A DNA stretch of 64,000 bases, taken from the NCBI RefSeq assembly GCF_036116635.1, contig NZ_CP107995.1:7502001-7566000 (forward strand). Reading direction: 5' to 3'. Below are positions 1 to 8,155 of this stretch, one piece after another; position 1 is the first letter of the stretch, and every line of letters begins with the position of its first letter. The stretch is from Amycolatopsis sp. NBC_00345. GTDB lineage: Bacteria > Actinomycetota > Actinomycetes > Mycobacteriales > Pseudonocardiaceae. The notes beneath the pieces were generated by a model. The model saw only the letters and a list, made by a program, of their open reading frames with translations, searched no databases and was not told where the DNA came from. The translations under genes and the position numbers were made by a program.

Positions 1-787
1 CCAGCTGTCCGGCCAATTCGCGTCCAACATTGCTTTCCTGCCTTCAAGTTCGGTTCTCGCGCCGTCCGGGTCGGGGCCGTGGTGGCGCATGTCTCACTAA
101 ACGGCAACTTGCACATTGCGCGGAAGGGTCACGCGACAACCGGTGGTTACTGGGCGATGAACGCCAGGTAGTCCACCGCCCGGCCGATACCGGCAAGCCG
201 ATCACCGTCCGCCGACGACCGGCTCGGCCACCGCTCACCGGCCTCACCACCGGGTTCGACACTTTCGACCCCCACCGCTCACTGGTTGGCGCGCACGCGC
301 CGTTCCTGGCTGTGACCTGGTGTTTCGACCGCTCGCCGTGCACCAGCGACCGCTGCTCGCGACCGTCCGCCGCTCGTCGCCGGCCTCCTTCCCACCACCC
401 CCACGATGATCGACTCGACGTTCCACTCACCGGCGCAACCGGCCCCACCCCCACGACGACGAACGGCCGACGACGCACCGGCGACCGGCCGTGTCCGCGC
501 GATCCGACCTGGTCAAGCCCGGTCTGCCGGTCCGATCCGCCGCACCCCGCGCAGCGCGGCCTGGGCCCGGCCGGCTGGGCGGCGGTCTGGACCTGACCGG
601 ACGGAAGGCCCGGTAGACCGGCTAGGTCGGCCTCGCCTGGTCTGACCTCGCCCGGTCTGGAATCGCCCTGGCGAGGAACGGTTCTGGGCAGGCGCCGCCT
701 TGGTCGCGGGATAGTCCGCCCAGGTCGAGACGGCCCGCGGTCGACCGGTTCGACGAGTCGGCGCAGGATCAGGCCGGGTTGGCCGAG
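1..787. other. Gene-free left edge
   Basis: I see no gene I can support here. Open frames exist on both strands, but their translations are Arg/Pro/Gly-rich with no recognisable domain and they overlap one another, as expected by chance in DNA this rich in G+C. The stretch lies downstream of the minus-strand tad operon and leads into the 54-bp repeat array. Confidence 0.5.
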
Positions 788-1228
788 CCAGTCAGCTGGG
801 CAGGCCAACGGGACCGGCCCGGGATGCCCCGCCGGCGGTAGCGGTCAGCTGGGCAGGCCAGCCCGGGCATGCCCCGTCGGCGGCGGCAGCCAACTGGGCA
901 AGCCAGCAGGACCGGCCCAGGCACGCCCCGTCGGCGATGGCGTGCGCCGTCGGTGGTAGCAGCCGACTGGGCAAGCCGACAGGACCGGCATGGGCATCCA
1001 CCGTCGGCGATGGCAATCAACTAGGCAGGCCAGGACCGGCGCGAGCAAGCGCTGTCGGCGGTAGCAATCAACTGGACAAGCCGACAGACCCGGCGCGGGC
1101 ATCCGCCGTCGGCCGGGCCAGTCAACTGGGTAGGCCAACAGGACTGGCACGGGTATCCGCCGTCGGCGGTAGCAGTCAGCTGGGCAAGCCGACCGGCCCG
1201 GCGCGGGCGTGCGCCGTCGGCGGTGGCA
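788..1228. repeat. Minisatellite array, about eight 54-bp units
   Basis: About eight diverged head-to-tail copies of a unit close to 54 bp. Each copy contains a block like GTCAACTGGGCAAGCCGACA, then GGACCGGC, and ends near CGCCGTCGGCGGT. Units near 841 and 900 differ in length (a deletion and an insertion). Because 54 is a multiple of three, every frame free of stops in one unit stays open and gives an 18-residue repeat peptide. I do not think the array itself is a gene. Its right end runs into the 3' end of the last tad-cluster gene. Confidence 0.85.
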
Positions 1229-1559
1229 GGCCGGGGACGGGTGTGCGGGTGGCGCGGACTTCGACCAGGGCGTCGCGCTTGTCCCAGTGGCAGTCGGTGA
1301 CCTCGGCGCCCTGGTGGTCAGCCACCTCCCGGGCACGGTCGCAGGCTTTGGCGGGACCGTCGGCGGCGTGGGCCGCGGCGGCGAGCGCACCGAGGTCCGC
1401 CACCGCCTCGACGCGATGCCGCGCGGCGACGGCCGCGCCCAGCCAGCAAGCGGCGGCCCCTAGCCAAACGAGCGCAGCGACCGCGATCGCCGTCCAGACG
1501 GTCGCCACCCCTTCGTCTGCCCGACGCATCGGCTGGCCCATCTCGCAGCTTCGGCTCAT
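1176..1559 (-). CDS. TadE/G-like membrane protein (Rv3654c type)
   Basis: Last gene of the minus-strand tad operon and equivalent in position to M. tuberculosis Rv3654c. After a short basic start it has the family hallmark DEGVATVWTAIA, one hydrophobic helix (VAALVWLGAAACWLGAAVAA), and a short extracytoplasmic part with two cysteines. This fits a minor pilin-like or TadE/G-like component of the Flp pilus. The start is uncertain: ATGs at 1529, 1541 and 1559 all precede the hallmark, and an ATG at 1760 overlaps the upstream stop as TGATG, which would add about 67 disordered residues. The last 15 or so residues (PPPTAHARAGPVGLPS) are encoded by the adjoining 54-bp repeat, so the original C-terminus seems to have been replaced. 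Confidence 0.7.
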   Translation of the reverse strand: MSRSCEMGQPMRRADEGVATVWTAIAVAALVWLGAAACWLGAAVAARHRVEAVADLGALAAAAHAADGPAKACDRAREVADHQGAEVTDCHWDKRDALVEVRATRTPVPGLPPPTAHARAGPVGLPS

Positions 1560-1759
1560 CAACCGGTCCATCCCCTTTGTCTGGCGCAGCGGGCGGTGTC
1601 GCCGGGCGGCAGGCGGCGCCGGTTTGTTGCTCGGTGGTTCGTGCGATCTGCGTGATTTCTCAGGCGCCTCAAGCAACATCGCATCGCCGACTGGTGAGGT
1701 GACAGGCATCCCTTCGGAGGACAGGGCTGGGCGCAGGGTCGTTCCGGTCTGCCGGGACA

Positions 1760-2215
1760 TCAGGTGGGTCCGCCTTGCCCGGCAAGCTCGTCGCTCGGCT
1801 GTGTCGCGGGCGCGTCGCTCGGCTGCACTATGGGTGAAAGCGGGGGCGTTGGCACCGGTTGATCGGCGGGGTCGGTGCCCGGCTCCGCGATGGCGAAGGC
1901 CGTGCCACCGAGATGGATGCCCGGAAGGAAACCGGTGAGGGCGTCGGTGGTGACTTCGGCCGTGATGCCGTCGCCGGAACGGCGGAGTTCCAGCTTCGCG
2001 CCGCGCGGGGCGATCGACTGCACCACGGCTTCGGCGGCGCCCGGCTGGCCGGCGGCGCTCAGCCGGGCGGCCTCGCGGGCAGCGTCGAGACAGCGGATGT
2101 GCCCGCTCAGCGCGCCGATGCCCGCCATCAGCATCGCCAGCACGGCCGTGAGCGCCCCCAACGAAATGGCAGCTTCGACCGTGACGAAACCGCCGTCCCG
2201 GCGACGGCCGGGCAT
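1760..2215 (-). CDS. TadE-family pilus assembly protein
   Basis: About 151 residues, with the TadE-like N-terminus GGFVTVEAAISLGALTAVLAMLMAGIGAL. This type-IV-prepilin-like helix keeps the conserved Glu. A secreted domain follows (CLDAAREAARLSAAGQPGAAEAVV), then a Pro/Thr-rich tail. It matches the Rv3655c position. The start ATG shares its A with the TGA of the upstream Flp-like gene (TGATG), so translation is probably coupled. Its stop overlaps an ATG of the next frame in the same way. Role by family: a minor pseudopilin of the Flp/Tad pilus at the membrane. Confidence 0.8.
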   Translation of the reverse strand: MPGRRRDGGFVTVEAAISLGALTAVLAMLMAGIGALSGHIRCLDAAREAARLSAAGQPGAAEAVVQSIAPRGAKLELRRSGDGITAEVTTDALTGFLPGIHLGGTAFAIAEPGTDPADQPVPTPPLSPIVQPSDAPATQPSDELAGQGGPT

Positions 2216-2379
2216 CAGGTGGCCACCGTCAGGGCCCGCTGGATCAGGCCCGACAATGCGGTCGAGATCGAGTCCCCGGTCAGCAGTGCGTAGAGGGCGA
2301 GGGCGAACGCCGCGGCCGCTACCGTGCCGATGGCGTACTCGGCCGTGGTCGTCCCCTCGTCTCCGCGGAGGAGGTGCAT
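2215..2379 (-). CDS. Flp-like pilin, DUF4244 type (54 aa)
   Basis: A 54-residue protein beginning MHLLRGDEGTTTAEYAIGTV. The G-x-x-T-x-E-Y-A segment is the Flp prepilin processing motif: a prepilin peptidase would cut before the T/A-rich helix, leaving Glu near position 5 of the mature pilin. One hydrophobic helix (VAAAAFALALYALLTG) fills the middle. It corresponds to Rv3656c. AAAGGA sits 8-9 nt before the ATG, and the stop overlaps the TadE start as TGATG. It is probably the major pilin subunit. A small polar tail ends in ALTVAT. Confidence 0.85.
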   Translation of the reverse strand: MHLLRGDEGTTTAEYAIGTVAAAAFALALYALLTGDSISTALSGLIQRALTVAT

Positions 2380-2412
2380 CGTCGTGGTTCCTTTCTGTCC
2401 ATTGTGGATTTC

Positions 2413-3123
2413 TCATAACAGGCCGCCGATCCGCTCGGCCAGGCCGAGCACCACGGGCAGCACGCCGAGGCAGAAGAACGCGGGCAGGAAGCAGAGGCCG
2501 ACGGGCAGTGCCAGCGCGACCCCCGCCCGTTCCGCGCGTTCCTCGGCCTCGACACCGAGACCGTCGCGCAGGCGACGGGCAAGTTCGTCCGCAGTCGTGG
2601 CGAGGGTGGTGCCCGCCCGTGCGGTGCGGGTCGCGGCGACGGCCAGTTCGTCCAACCCGGGACGCGCGCGCGTCGGCGCCCAGGCTTGCGCTGGTTCGGC
2701 GCCAAGCGCGAGCAGGCTCGCAGTGGAGTGGAGCGCCTTCGCCGTCTCGGGCGGCGCGCCCCGGCCGACCGCTTCGAGGGCGACGGGTACGGGCAAGCCG
2801 GTGCGCAGGCAGGCGGCGAGGACGTCGAGCGTCGCCGCGGACCGGAGCCGTTCGCTGATGTCGGCGTCGGGATCCTTGCGGCGGCGGGAACGGCGCAACG
2901 CCCACCAGCCGCCGAAGCCGACGATCACACCGGCCGGCACACCCGCGACGACCAGCGCGGAGACGCCCGCGACCACGGCAGTCGCGAGGTGCATGACGGG
3001 CGGGCTGGGCAACCGCAGTTTCACCGCGGCCAGCGGGGCCAGGTGACGCGGGCGGGCCGCGCTCGGCCAGATCACGAGCGCGACGGCGGCGAGCATCATT
3101 GCCGCTCCGGTGGACCAGGTCAT
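2413..3123 (-). CDS. tadC: TadC-like type II secretion F-family protein
   Basis: A 236-residue membrane protein of the type II secretion F/TadC family (Rv3657c position). It has two N-terminal hydrophobic segments, a cytosolic part with LRSAATLDVLAACLRTGLPVPVALEAVG, and two C-terminal helices (GVALALPVGLCFLPAFFCLGVLPVVLGLA) ending in RIGGLL. With TadB it would form the inner-membrane platform of the Flp pilus machine. Its ATG overlaps the stop of the preceding small gene as ATGA. A 33-nt gap separates it from the pilin gene. Confidence 0.85.
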   Translation of the reverse strand: MTWSTGAAMMLAAVALVIWPSAARPRHLAPLAAVKLRLPSPPVMHLATAVVAGVSALVVAGVPAGVIVGFGGWWALRRSRRRKDPDADISERLRSAATLDVLAACLRTGLPVPVALEAVGRGAPPETAKALHSTASLLALGAEPAQAWAPTRARPGLDELAVAATRTARAGTTLATTADELARRLRDGLGVEAEERAERAGVALALPVGLCFLPAFFCLGVLPVVLGLAERIGGLL

Positions 3124-3449
3124 TTCGGCACCGCCTCTGGGCCTGTGGCGGAGATGCCTAGCGCGTCGGCACCTTGCTGTTGCGTGGAGTGGGCCGCGTG
3201 GGCGGCGACTTGTCGGTGAGCCCGGGTGGTTGGCATCGGGGCGGCTCGTTGCGCAGGAGCGGCCGACACGAAGGCGCGTCGGGTGCGGTTGTCTAGTCCG
3301 ACGGTGGCTCGACGGTGCAGTGGGCCGTTCGTCGCGGCGGTGGCTCCGTGGCGGGACGGGCTGTGCGCCGCGGTGATGTCTCCATCGGTTGTGAGGACAG
3401 CGGTGTGCGCGGGCGCGGCGGCACGGGGTGACCTGGCCGGGGCGGTCAT
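3120..3449 (-). CDS. Unknown 109-aa protein between tadB and tadC
   Basis: Not recognised. The frame starts MTAPARSPRA and ends ATGPEAVPK. Its ATG (3449-3447) overlaps the tadB stop as ATGA, and its own TGA (3122-3120) overlaps the tadC ATG as ATGA, so it is coupled on both sides. The protein is rich in Ala, Thr, Pro, His and Arg. It has no hydrophobic helix, no cysteine and no obvious signal peptide, so it should be cytosolic and largely disordered. It may be a lineage-specific pilus accessory protein, or mainly a translational relay that carries ribosomes from tadB to tadC. In M. tuberculosis I know of no gene at this position. Confidence 0.6.
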   Translation of the reverse strand: MTAPARSPRAAAPAHTAVLTTDGDITAAHSPSRHGATAATNGPLHRRATVGLDNRTRRAFVSAAPAQRAAPMPTTRAHRQVAAHAAHSTQQQGADALGISATGPEAVPK

Positions 3450-4207
3450 CGCGGAGCCGTTCGGGTGGTGAGGGTGCGGGACCAAGCCGTGCCAGCCCAC
3501 AGGAGGGCCGCGCCGGTGATCAGCAATGCCTGGCCCAGGAGAGTGCGGGTCAGGACCCTCAGTGGGTCGGCGCCGATTGCCTGGCCCAGGAGCAAGCACA
3601 GCGGCGGCAGGCCGGTGAGCACGGTGGCACTCATGCGCGGGCCAGCCATTTTCGCGTGCAGGCGGCGGGCGAAAGTCGTTGTCGCGTCTACGTCTCGGCG
3701 GGTGGCGTCCAGGATGTCGGCCATCGGGAGGCCGTGGCGGCGGGCGAGGGTCCAGGCCGTGGCCAGCTCTGGGAGCACCGTCGACTCGAGGGCGCCGTCG
3801 AGGCGGGCGGCGGTCGTGAGGTTGCGCAGTTCGCCGGACAGCTCGGGGACGGCGTCGGCCGCCGCTTCGGCCGCGTGGATGGGGTGGGCGCCGGCGCGTA
3901 GCTCCGCGACCATCGTGCGGAGGACAGTCGACGTTCGCTGCGCGTGGGCCAGTTCGTGGGCTGTTTCCCTTCTGCTGCACCATTCTTGGCGGAACGCGAT
4001 GGTGACCAGAACCGTGGCGACGGCACCGCCCAGGCCGATGAGAGGGAGAGCGACGAGCGTCGGCAACAGCCAACGCCAGCGACGAGCCAACGCCGGCAGC
4101 GCACGCGCGTTGAGGCGGAACCGGGACGGCGGTTGCAAGCGGCTCGGGACCTCAGGCCAGCAGAGCAGCCCGACGCCGAAACAGAGCAGAGGCCATGCGG
4201 TGATCAC
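3446..4207 (-). CDS. tadB: TadB-like type II secretion F-family protein
   Basis: About 253 residues, starting at a GTG that overlaps the tadA stop (GTGA). Hydrophobic segments lie at the N-terminus (ITAWPLLCFGVGLLC), around residues 50-75 (WLLPTLVALPLIGLGGAVATVLVTIAF), and as a pair at the C-terminus (ATVLTGLPPLCLLLGQ and TLLGQALLITGAALLWAGTAW). Between them lies the cytosolic four-helix F domain with LRAGAHPIHAAEAAA. This is the TadB half of the pilus platform (Rv3658c position). The frame stays open upstream inside tadA, but that part is antisense-like and the GTGA start is clearly better. Confidence 0.85.
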   Translation of the reverse strand: MITAWPLLCFGVGLLCWPEVPSRLQPPSRFRLNARALPALARRWRWLLPTLVALPLIGLGGAVATVLVTIAFRQEWCSRRETAHELAHAQRTSTVLRTMVAELRAGAHPIHAAEAAADAVPELSGELRNLTTAARLDGALESTVLPELATAWTLARRHGLPMADILDATRRDVDATTTFARRLHAKMAGPRMSATVLTGLPPLCLLLGQAIGADPLRVLTRTLLGQALLITGAALLWAGTAWSRTLTTRTAPR

Positions 4208-5340
4208 GGCGTCTCCTCTTGGAAGAGGGCACGGTCGAGCGTCCAGCGGCCGGCGCGCCAGACCGGAACGACCTGGACCTCGCCGTCGATGGGGCGGAGG
4301 ACGGCCACCTCGGCCAGCTTGCGGCGTCCACCGGGGGCGCGGCGCATGTGCAGGACGACGCGGACGGCGGCGGCGAGCTGGCTGTGCAGCGCCGCGCGGC
4401 CCAGCCCACCGAGCGCGGCCAGCGCTTCGAGGCGGGCAGGGACCTCGGCCGGTGAATTGGCGTGGAGGGTGCAAGCGCCGCCTTCGTGGCCGGTGTTGAG
4501 CGCGTTCAGGAGCGAACAGACCTCCGCGCCGCGGACCTCGCCGACGACCAGGCGGTCCGGGCGCATACGCAGCGCCTGGCGGACCAGCTCGGGCAGCTCG
4601 ACGGCTCCGGCACCCTCCACATTGGCCGGTCGGGCGACCAGGCTGACGAACTGCGGGTGCCCCGGGCGCAGCTCGCCCGCGTCCTCAACGCAGACGATGC
4701 GCTCCGACGGGGACACCGCGCCCAGGAGCGCGCCGAGGAGGGTCGTCTTGCCGGCGCCGGTACCGCCCGTGACGAGGAAGGCCAGCCGTCGCGAAAGGAC
4801 GGAGCGCAGGATGCGGGCGCCGGACGCGTCGAACACACCGAGAGCGCGGAGAGAATCGAGGTCATGCGTCGCGGGGCGGAGGACGCGCAGGGAGAGGCAA
4901 GTGCCGTTCGCGGCGATCGGGGGTAGGACGGCGTGGACGCGGATGCGGCCGCCGGGGCCGGGGAGCCAGCCGTCCACGTACGGCTGGGCGTCGTCGAGTC
5001 TGCGGCCCGCGGCGAGCGCGAGCCGCTGCGCGAGACGGCGGACAGCCTCCTCGTCGGCGAAACGGACTGCCGTGCGAGTGAGGCCTTCGGGGCCGTCGGA
5101 CCAGACCTGGTCGGGCGCGGTGACGAGGACATCGGTGACGGTCGGGTCCTCGAGCAGCGGTGCGAGCGGGCCCGCGCCGACGAATTCGTCGCGGGCCTGG
5201 CGAACGGCGTCCAGGACGGCGTCGTGGCTGAGCGCGCCGCCGGCCTCCGCTCGCACCGCCTCGGCGACGGCCACCGGATCGGCCGGACGGCTCTCCCCCG
5301 CCAGCCGATGGCGGACCCGCTCGACGAAGTCCGTGGTCAT
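4204..5340 (-). CDS. tadA: TadA-family pilus assembly ATPase
   Basis: A 378-residue secretion ATPase of the TadA/VirB11/CpaF family (Rv3659c position). The N-terminal domain carries GAGPLAPLLEDPTVTDVLV. Walker A is GGTGAGKTT at about residues 192-200. It is followed by the Asp box (IVCVEDAGELRP), the Walker B region (RMRPDRLVVGEVRG) and the His box (NTGHEGGACTLHANSP). It would power Flp pilus assembly at the cytosolic face. The start chosen is MTTDFVERVR at 5340; the frame upstream is Pro/His-rich and unlike the family. It ends in a GTGA overlap with tadB. Confidence 0.9.
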   Translation of the reverse strand: MTTDFVERVRHRLAGESRPADPVAVAEAVRAEAGGALSHDAVLDAVRQARDEFVGAGPLAPLLEDPTVTDVLVTAPDQVWSDGPEGLTRTAVRFADEEAVRRLAQRLALAAGRRLDDAQPYVDGWLPGPGGRIRVHAVLPPIAANGTCLSLRVLRPATHDLDSLRALGVFDASGARILRSVLSRRLAFLVTGGTGAGKTTLLGALLGAVSPSERIVCVEDAGELRPGHPQFVSLVARPANVEGAGAVELPELVRQALRMRPDRLVVGEVRGAEVCSLLNALNTGHEGGACTLHANSPAEVPARLEALAALGGLGRAALHSQLAAAVRVVLHMRRAPGGRRKLAEVAVLRPIDGEVQVVPVWRAGRWTLDRALFQEETP

Positions 5341-5815
5341 GCGACGGCCGCGAATCGGTGGCGGGCGGCGGTGGGGCCGAGGTTCGGGTGGGTGGTGGCC
5401 GGCGCCGCGGGACTGTCGCAAGTGGACGACGGGTGGCGGTAGTCCGGTGCGTTCCGGAGAGGGGGAACGGGGGCGGGTGAGGACATCGACGGGCTCCGGA
5501 GGTCAGGGGGTGACTGCGGGGTGGGGGCGGCGCCAGGCCGAGTGGCTGGGGCGCGGGCGGGTCGGCGGAGTGGGCGGGGTTGGCGGCATGGGCGGAGTTA
5601 GTGGCAATGGGCGGGGTTAGTGGCGTGGGCGAGGTTGGCGGTATTGGTGGGGTTAGTGGCGTGGGCGGGCGAGTGGCGTGGGCGGACGGACTGGCGGACA
5701 TGGGCGAGCGAGTGGCCTGGGCGGACGGACTGGCGGACGTGGGCGTACGGACGGGCCGTGGGCGGGTGAGTGGCGGGGCTGGACGGAGGCTCGATGGCCG
5801 ATCCGCGTCCGGCGT
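5341..5815. repeat. G-rich short-period repeats between tadA and ssd
   Basis: No gene is seen in these 475 bases. From about 5560 to 5790 the sequence is built from diverged short repeats: an 18-bp unit of the type GTGGGCGGGGTTAGTGGC in several copies, then two copies of a roughly 42-bp unit containing GTGGCGTGGGCGGACGGACT. The array separates ssd from tadA, which are normally adjacent, and so may split the operon. Confidence 0.75.
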
Positions 5816-6889
5816 TCATGCGGCGGCATAACCCGGTGGAGCGGGAGCGGCGTGGTCCTGGGCGGAGGCGAGGATCGCGCGGGCCGTGGTGGTCAGGGGG
5901 CCTCGAGGGTGGAGGGTGAACTCACCGCTTTCCAGGGACTCGGCCAGGCGGCGTTCGGGTGGGAGGGTGGCCAGCAGGGGCGGGCCGAGGAGGGCGGCGG
6001 TGCTCGACGGGGATGCGCCGGTGATCGAGCGTCCACTTGCGACCACCGACAGGCGATCGGAGTGGGCGGAGAGGCGGCGGAGGACCTGCTTCGCCGCCAT
6101 GCAGGCGCGGAACTCCTGCGGGACGATCAGCACGACCAGGTCTGCGACGGCGCTTACGGCCAGTGCGCCGTCGTCCAGGGAGCGGGACAGGTCGCAGACC
6201 ACGGTCCGCCCCGCGCGCCGGCCGGCGGTCACGACGGCGGACAAGGCGTCCGGTGTGGGGCCCGGGCCCTCGCGGCCGCAGGACAGCACCGGAAGCGCAT
6301 CGCGGGACGGCAGGGCCTCGACGAGCCTTGGGATCGAGACGCGGCCTGACAAGCGCACCTCGGGCCAGCGGAGGCCCTCCTCCTTCTCCAGGCCAAGCAG
6401 CAAGTCCACGCCACCGCCGAGGGGGTCGCAGTCGACCAGGAGGGCCGGCGACGAGCGGGCGGCCTCGAGTGCGACGGCGGCAGCCAGCACCGAGGCGCCC
6501 GCGCCGCCGCGACCGCCGACCACGGCGATCACCGGGCCCGGCGGGCCGGCCGGGCCGTCGACCACGTCGGCGAAGGCGACGATCAGGTCCGCCTCGTCGT
6601 CGGGCAGGCAGAGGACCTGGTCGGCGCCGACGGCGAACGCGCGGCGCCACGTCTCCTCACCCGGCGTGCCCTTGCACACCAGCAGCACGCCGGCCCGGCG
6701 GGGCAGGCCGACGCGGACGGCCGCGGCCTCCTCGTCCAGCACCACGAGTGGCGCGCGAGTCCAGCGGCCGCGGGCCGCCAGCAGGTCGGGCTCGCGGTCG
6801 AGCTCGCAGCCCGCGACCGCGGCCACACGCAGGATCTCGTCGAGCACCGTCTCATCAGTGGCGACGACGAGCGGACGTTCCGTGGCCAT
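5816..6889 (-). CDS. ssd: Ssd/CpaE-like MinD-family protein
   Basis: A 357-residue protein equivalent to Rv3660c (Ssd, septum site determining) and to CpaE/TadZ of tad clusters. Residues 1-110 form a receiver-like domain (PLVVATDETVLDEILRVAAV ... AVGADQVLCLP). From about residue 119 a MinD/ParA-like fold begins with VIAVVGGRGGAGAS. The deviant Walker A is degenerate: the family pattern KGGxGKT reads GRGGAGAS, so both lysines are gone. LLVDCDPLGGGVDLLLG follows. By family it localises the pilus machine or affects septum placement. The start MATERPL is preceded by GGGAGGGACC. It is read toward tadA but separated from it by 475 bp of repeats. Confidence 0.85.
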   Translation of the reverse strand: MATERPLVVATDETVLDEILRVAAVAGCELDREPDLLAARGRWTRAPLVVLDEEAAAVRVGLPRRAGVLLVCKGTPGEETWRRAFAVGADQVLCLPDDEADLIVAFADVVDGPAGPPGPVIAVVGGRGGAGASVLAAAVALEAARSSPALLVDCDPLGGGVDLLLGLEKEEGLRWPEVRLSGRVSIPRLVEALPSRDALPVLSCGREGPGPTPDALSAVVTAGRRAGRTVVCDLSRSLDDGALAVSAVADLVVLIVPQEFRACMAAKQVLRRLSAHSDRLSVVASGRSITGASPSSTAALLGPPLLATLPPERRLAESLESGEFTLHPRGPLTTTARAILASAQDHAAPAPPGYAAA

Positions 6890-7887
6890 GGTCCCTCCCC
6901 GGGAGTAGTGGGCCGGACCACCACCGTCGCCGGACGGACGGACCCGCCGCAATGCCCTCCGGCCCGGCCTGTGGACAACCGGGGTCCTGTGGACAACCCA
7001 CGCGGCCAAATCGATCCAGAACGCCGAACTGTCGGGGGAATGCGGCAGAATTCGCCCGGGGGGCGCGGTAATTCCGGTGTGGACACGGCGGTGGCGGAAA
7101 ACGTCCCGGGCTTCCGCTGATACAGCGGAAAAATCACATGGACGCTGGAAAGTGGCCTCGGGGGAGCCTGAAATGACCGCTGGGAGCGGAAACCGGAGGC
7201 CGAAACCCGGGGAGGGCGGAAACTCAGGCAGGGCCGAGTCGGGGCGGAAACCCGGGCAGGGCAGTTAATTTCGGCAAGGCGGAAACCGGGGGCAGGGCGG
7301 AACTCGGGGCCGGAAACCGATGCAGGGCAATGGCCGAGGCCAGGCAAGGCAATGACGGGGCCAGGCGATGACCAGTGCAGGGTAGGGCAATGGCCGGAGC
7401 CGAGCAATGGGCTGGGCAGGGCTGGGCAATGACTGGGGGCAGGGCAATGACCTGGGCTGGGCAACGACCCCGACTTGACCGGGCGGGCGACGGAGCCGGG
7501 CAACGACGCGGGCTGGGCAGGCAGAAACCGGGGCCAAAGGACACTGACGGGGCGGTAGCCAAGGCCGGTGAACGCAGGCGACGAAGCAAACAAGGCTGGG
7601 CAAGACAGGAAACTTGGCTGGGTGAGGCCGAAACCGGGGCTAAGAGCGCTGGCGGGACAGCGGTCCGGGCACGCCAACCCAAGCAGGACAGCACCCCGAG
7701 CACACTAACCGGAGCAGGGCGGCGATCCGGTCGCGTGTCAACCCGAGCAGGGCAGCAACCCGGCCGTGCCAACCAGGCACGCTAACCCAGTCGAGGCAGA
7801 AACCAGGCCGGGTCGAAACCGAGTCGAAAAGCCAGGCAGGACGAAAAACCAGCGTGAGCGGAACCGGGAGAACGGAAACCGGAGCGG
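6890..7887. repeat. Degenerate GGGCAGGGCAATG repeat field
   Basis: No gene is seen. About 7140-7800 is a field of short diverged repeats on the + strand: GGGCAGGGCAATGGCC, GGGCTGGGCAATGAC and CGGAAACCGGGGC, recurring every 20-45 bp without exact periodicity. G runs and CAATG are the most constant parts. The left end (6890-7130) holds the promoter region of ssd, with no clear box identified. Confidence 0.7.
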
Positions 7888-7984
7888 AATAGAGGGCGGC
7901 CCTCGCCAGGGGGGAGGGACGAGGGCCGCCAGGGGTTCAGCCCCGGGGGGTCGGACTGAACCTGGCCCGGTTCAGCACCGGGCT
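7888..7984 (-). ncRNA. 6C RNA (B11-type small RNA)
   Basis: Read on the minus strand, this holds two hairpins, each with a run of exactly six C in its loop, which is the definition of the actinobacterial 6C RNA. Hairpin 1: GGTTCAG pairs with CTGAACC (7962-7956 with 7940-7934), with CCCCCC in the loop. Hairpin 2: GGCGGCCCTCG pairs with CGAGGGCCGCC (7930-7920 with 7905-7895), loop TCCCTCCCCCCTGG. A 5' stem AGCCCGGT/ACCGGGC precedes them (7983-7965). A -10 box TACAGT lies at 7995-7990, putting the 5' end near 7983. In M. tuberculosis the 6C RNA lies between Rv3660c and Rv3661, the same neighbours as here. In mycobacteria it acts on mRNAs through its C-rich loops. Confidence 0.9.
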
Positions 7985-8155
7985 CCTCCACTGTAGCTCT
8001 GCCGGGCACTGGTTGGCCTGCCAGGCGACACCTACGATTCGGTAACGGCATCCGAAGCCGGAAGTACTGTCCTGTCATGGATTTTCGCACCGGGCAGGCG
8101 CGCCGGTGTTCGATCAACGCGAGATCCTGTCGGTCCGTTCTCCTATCCTGATCAC

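Noticed and set aside
937..1938. Long + strand frame with 18-residue repeats (GSSQLGKPTGPARASAVG type)
   Set aside because: It is a by-product of a 54-bp unit without stops, runs antisense through the TadE/G-like gene, and has no start signal or domain.
7934..7962. The 6C hairpins as ordinary terminators of ssd or the HAD gene
   Set aside because: They lie upstream of both genes, have C6 loops on one strand and a -10 box in front, which fits the 6C RNA and not a terminator.
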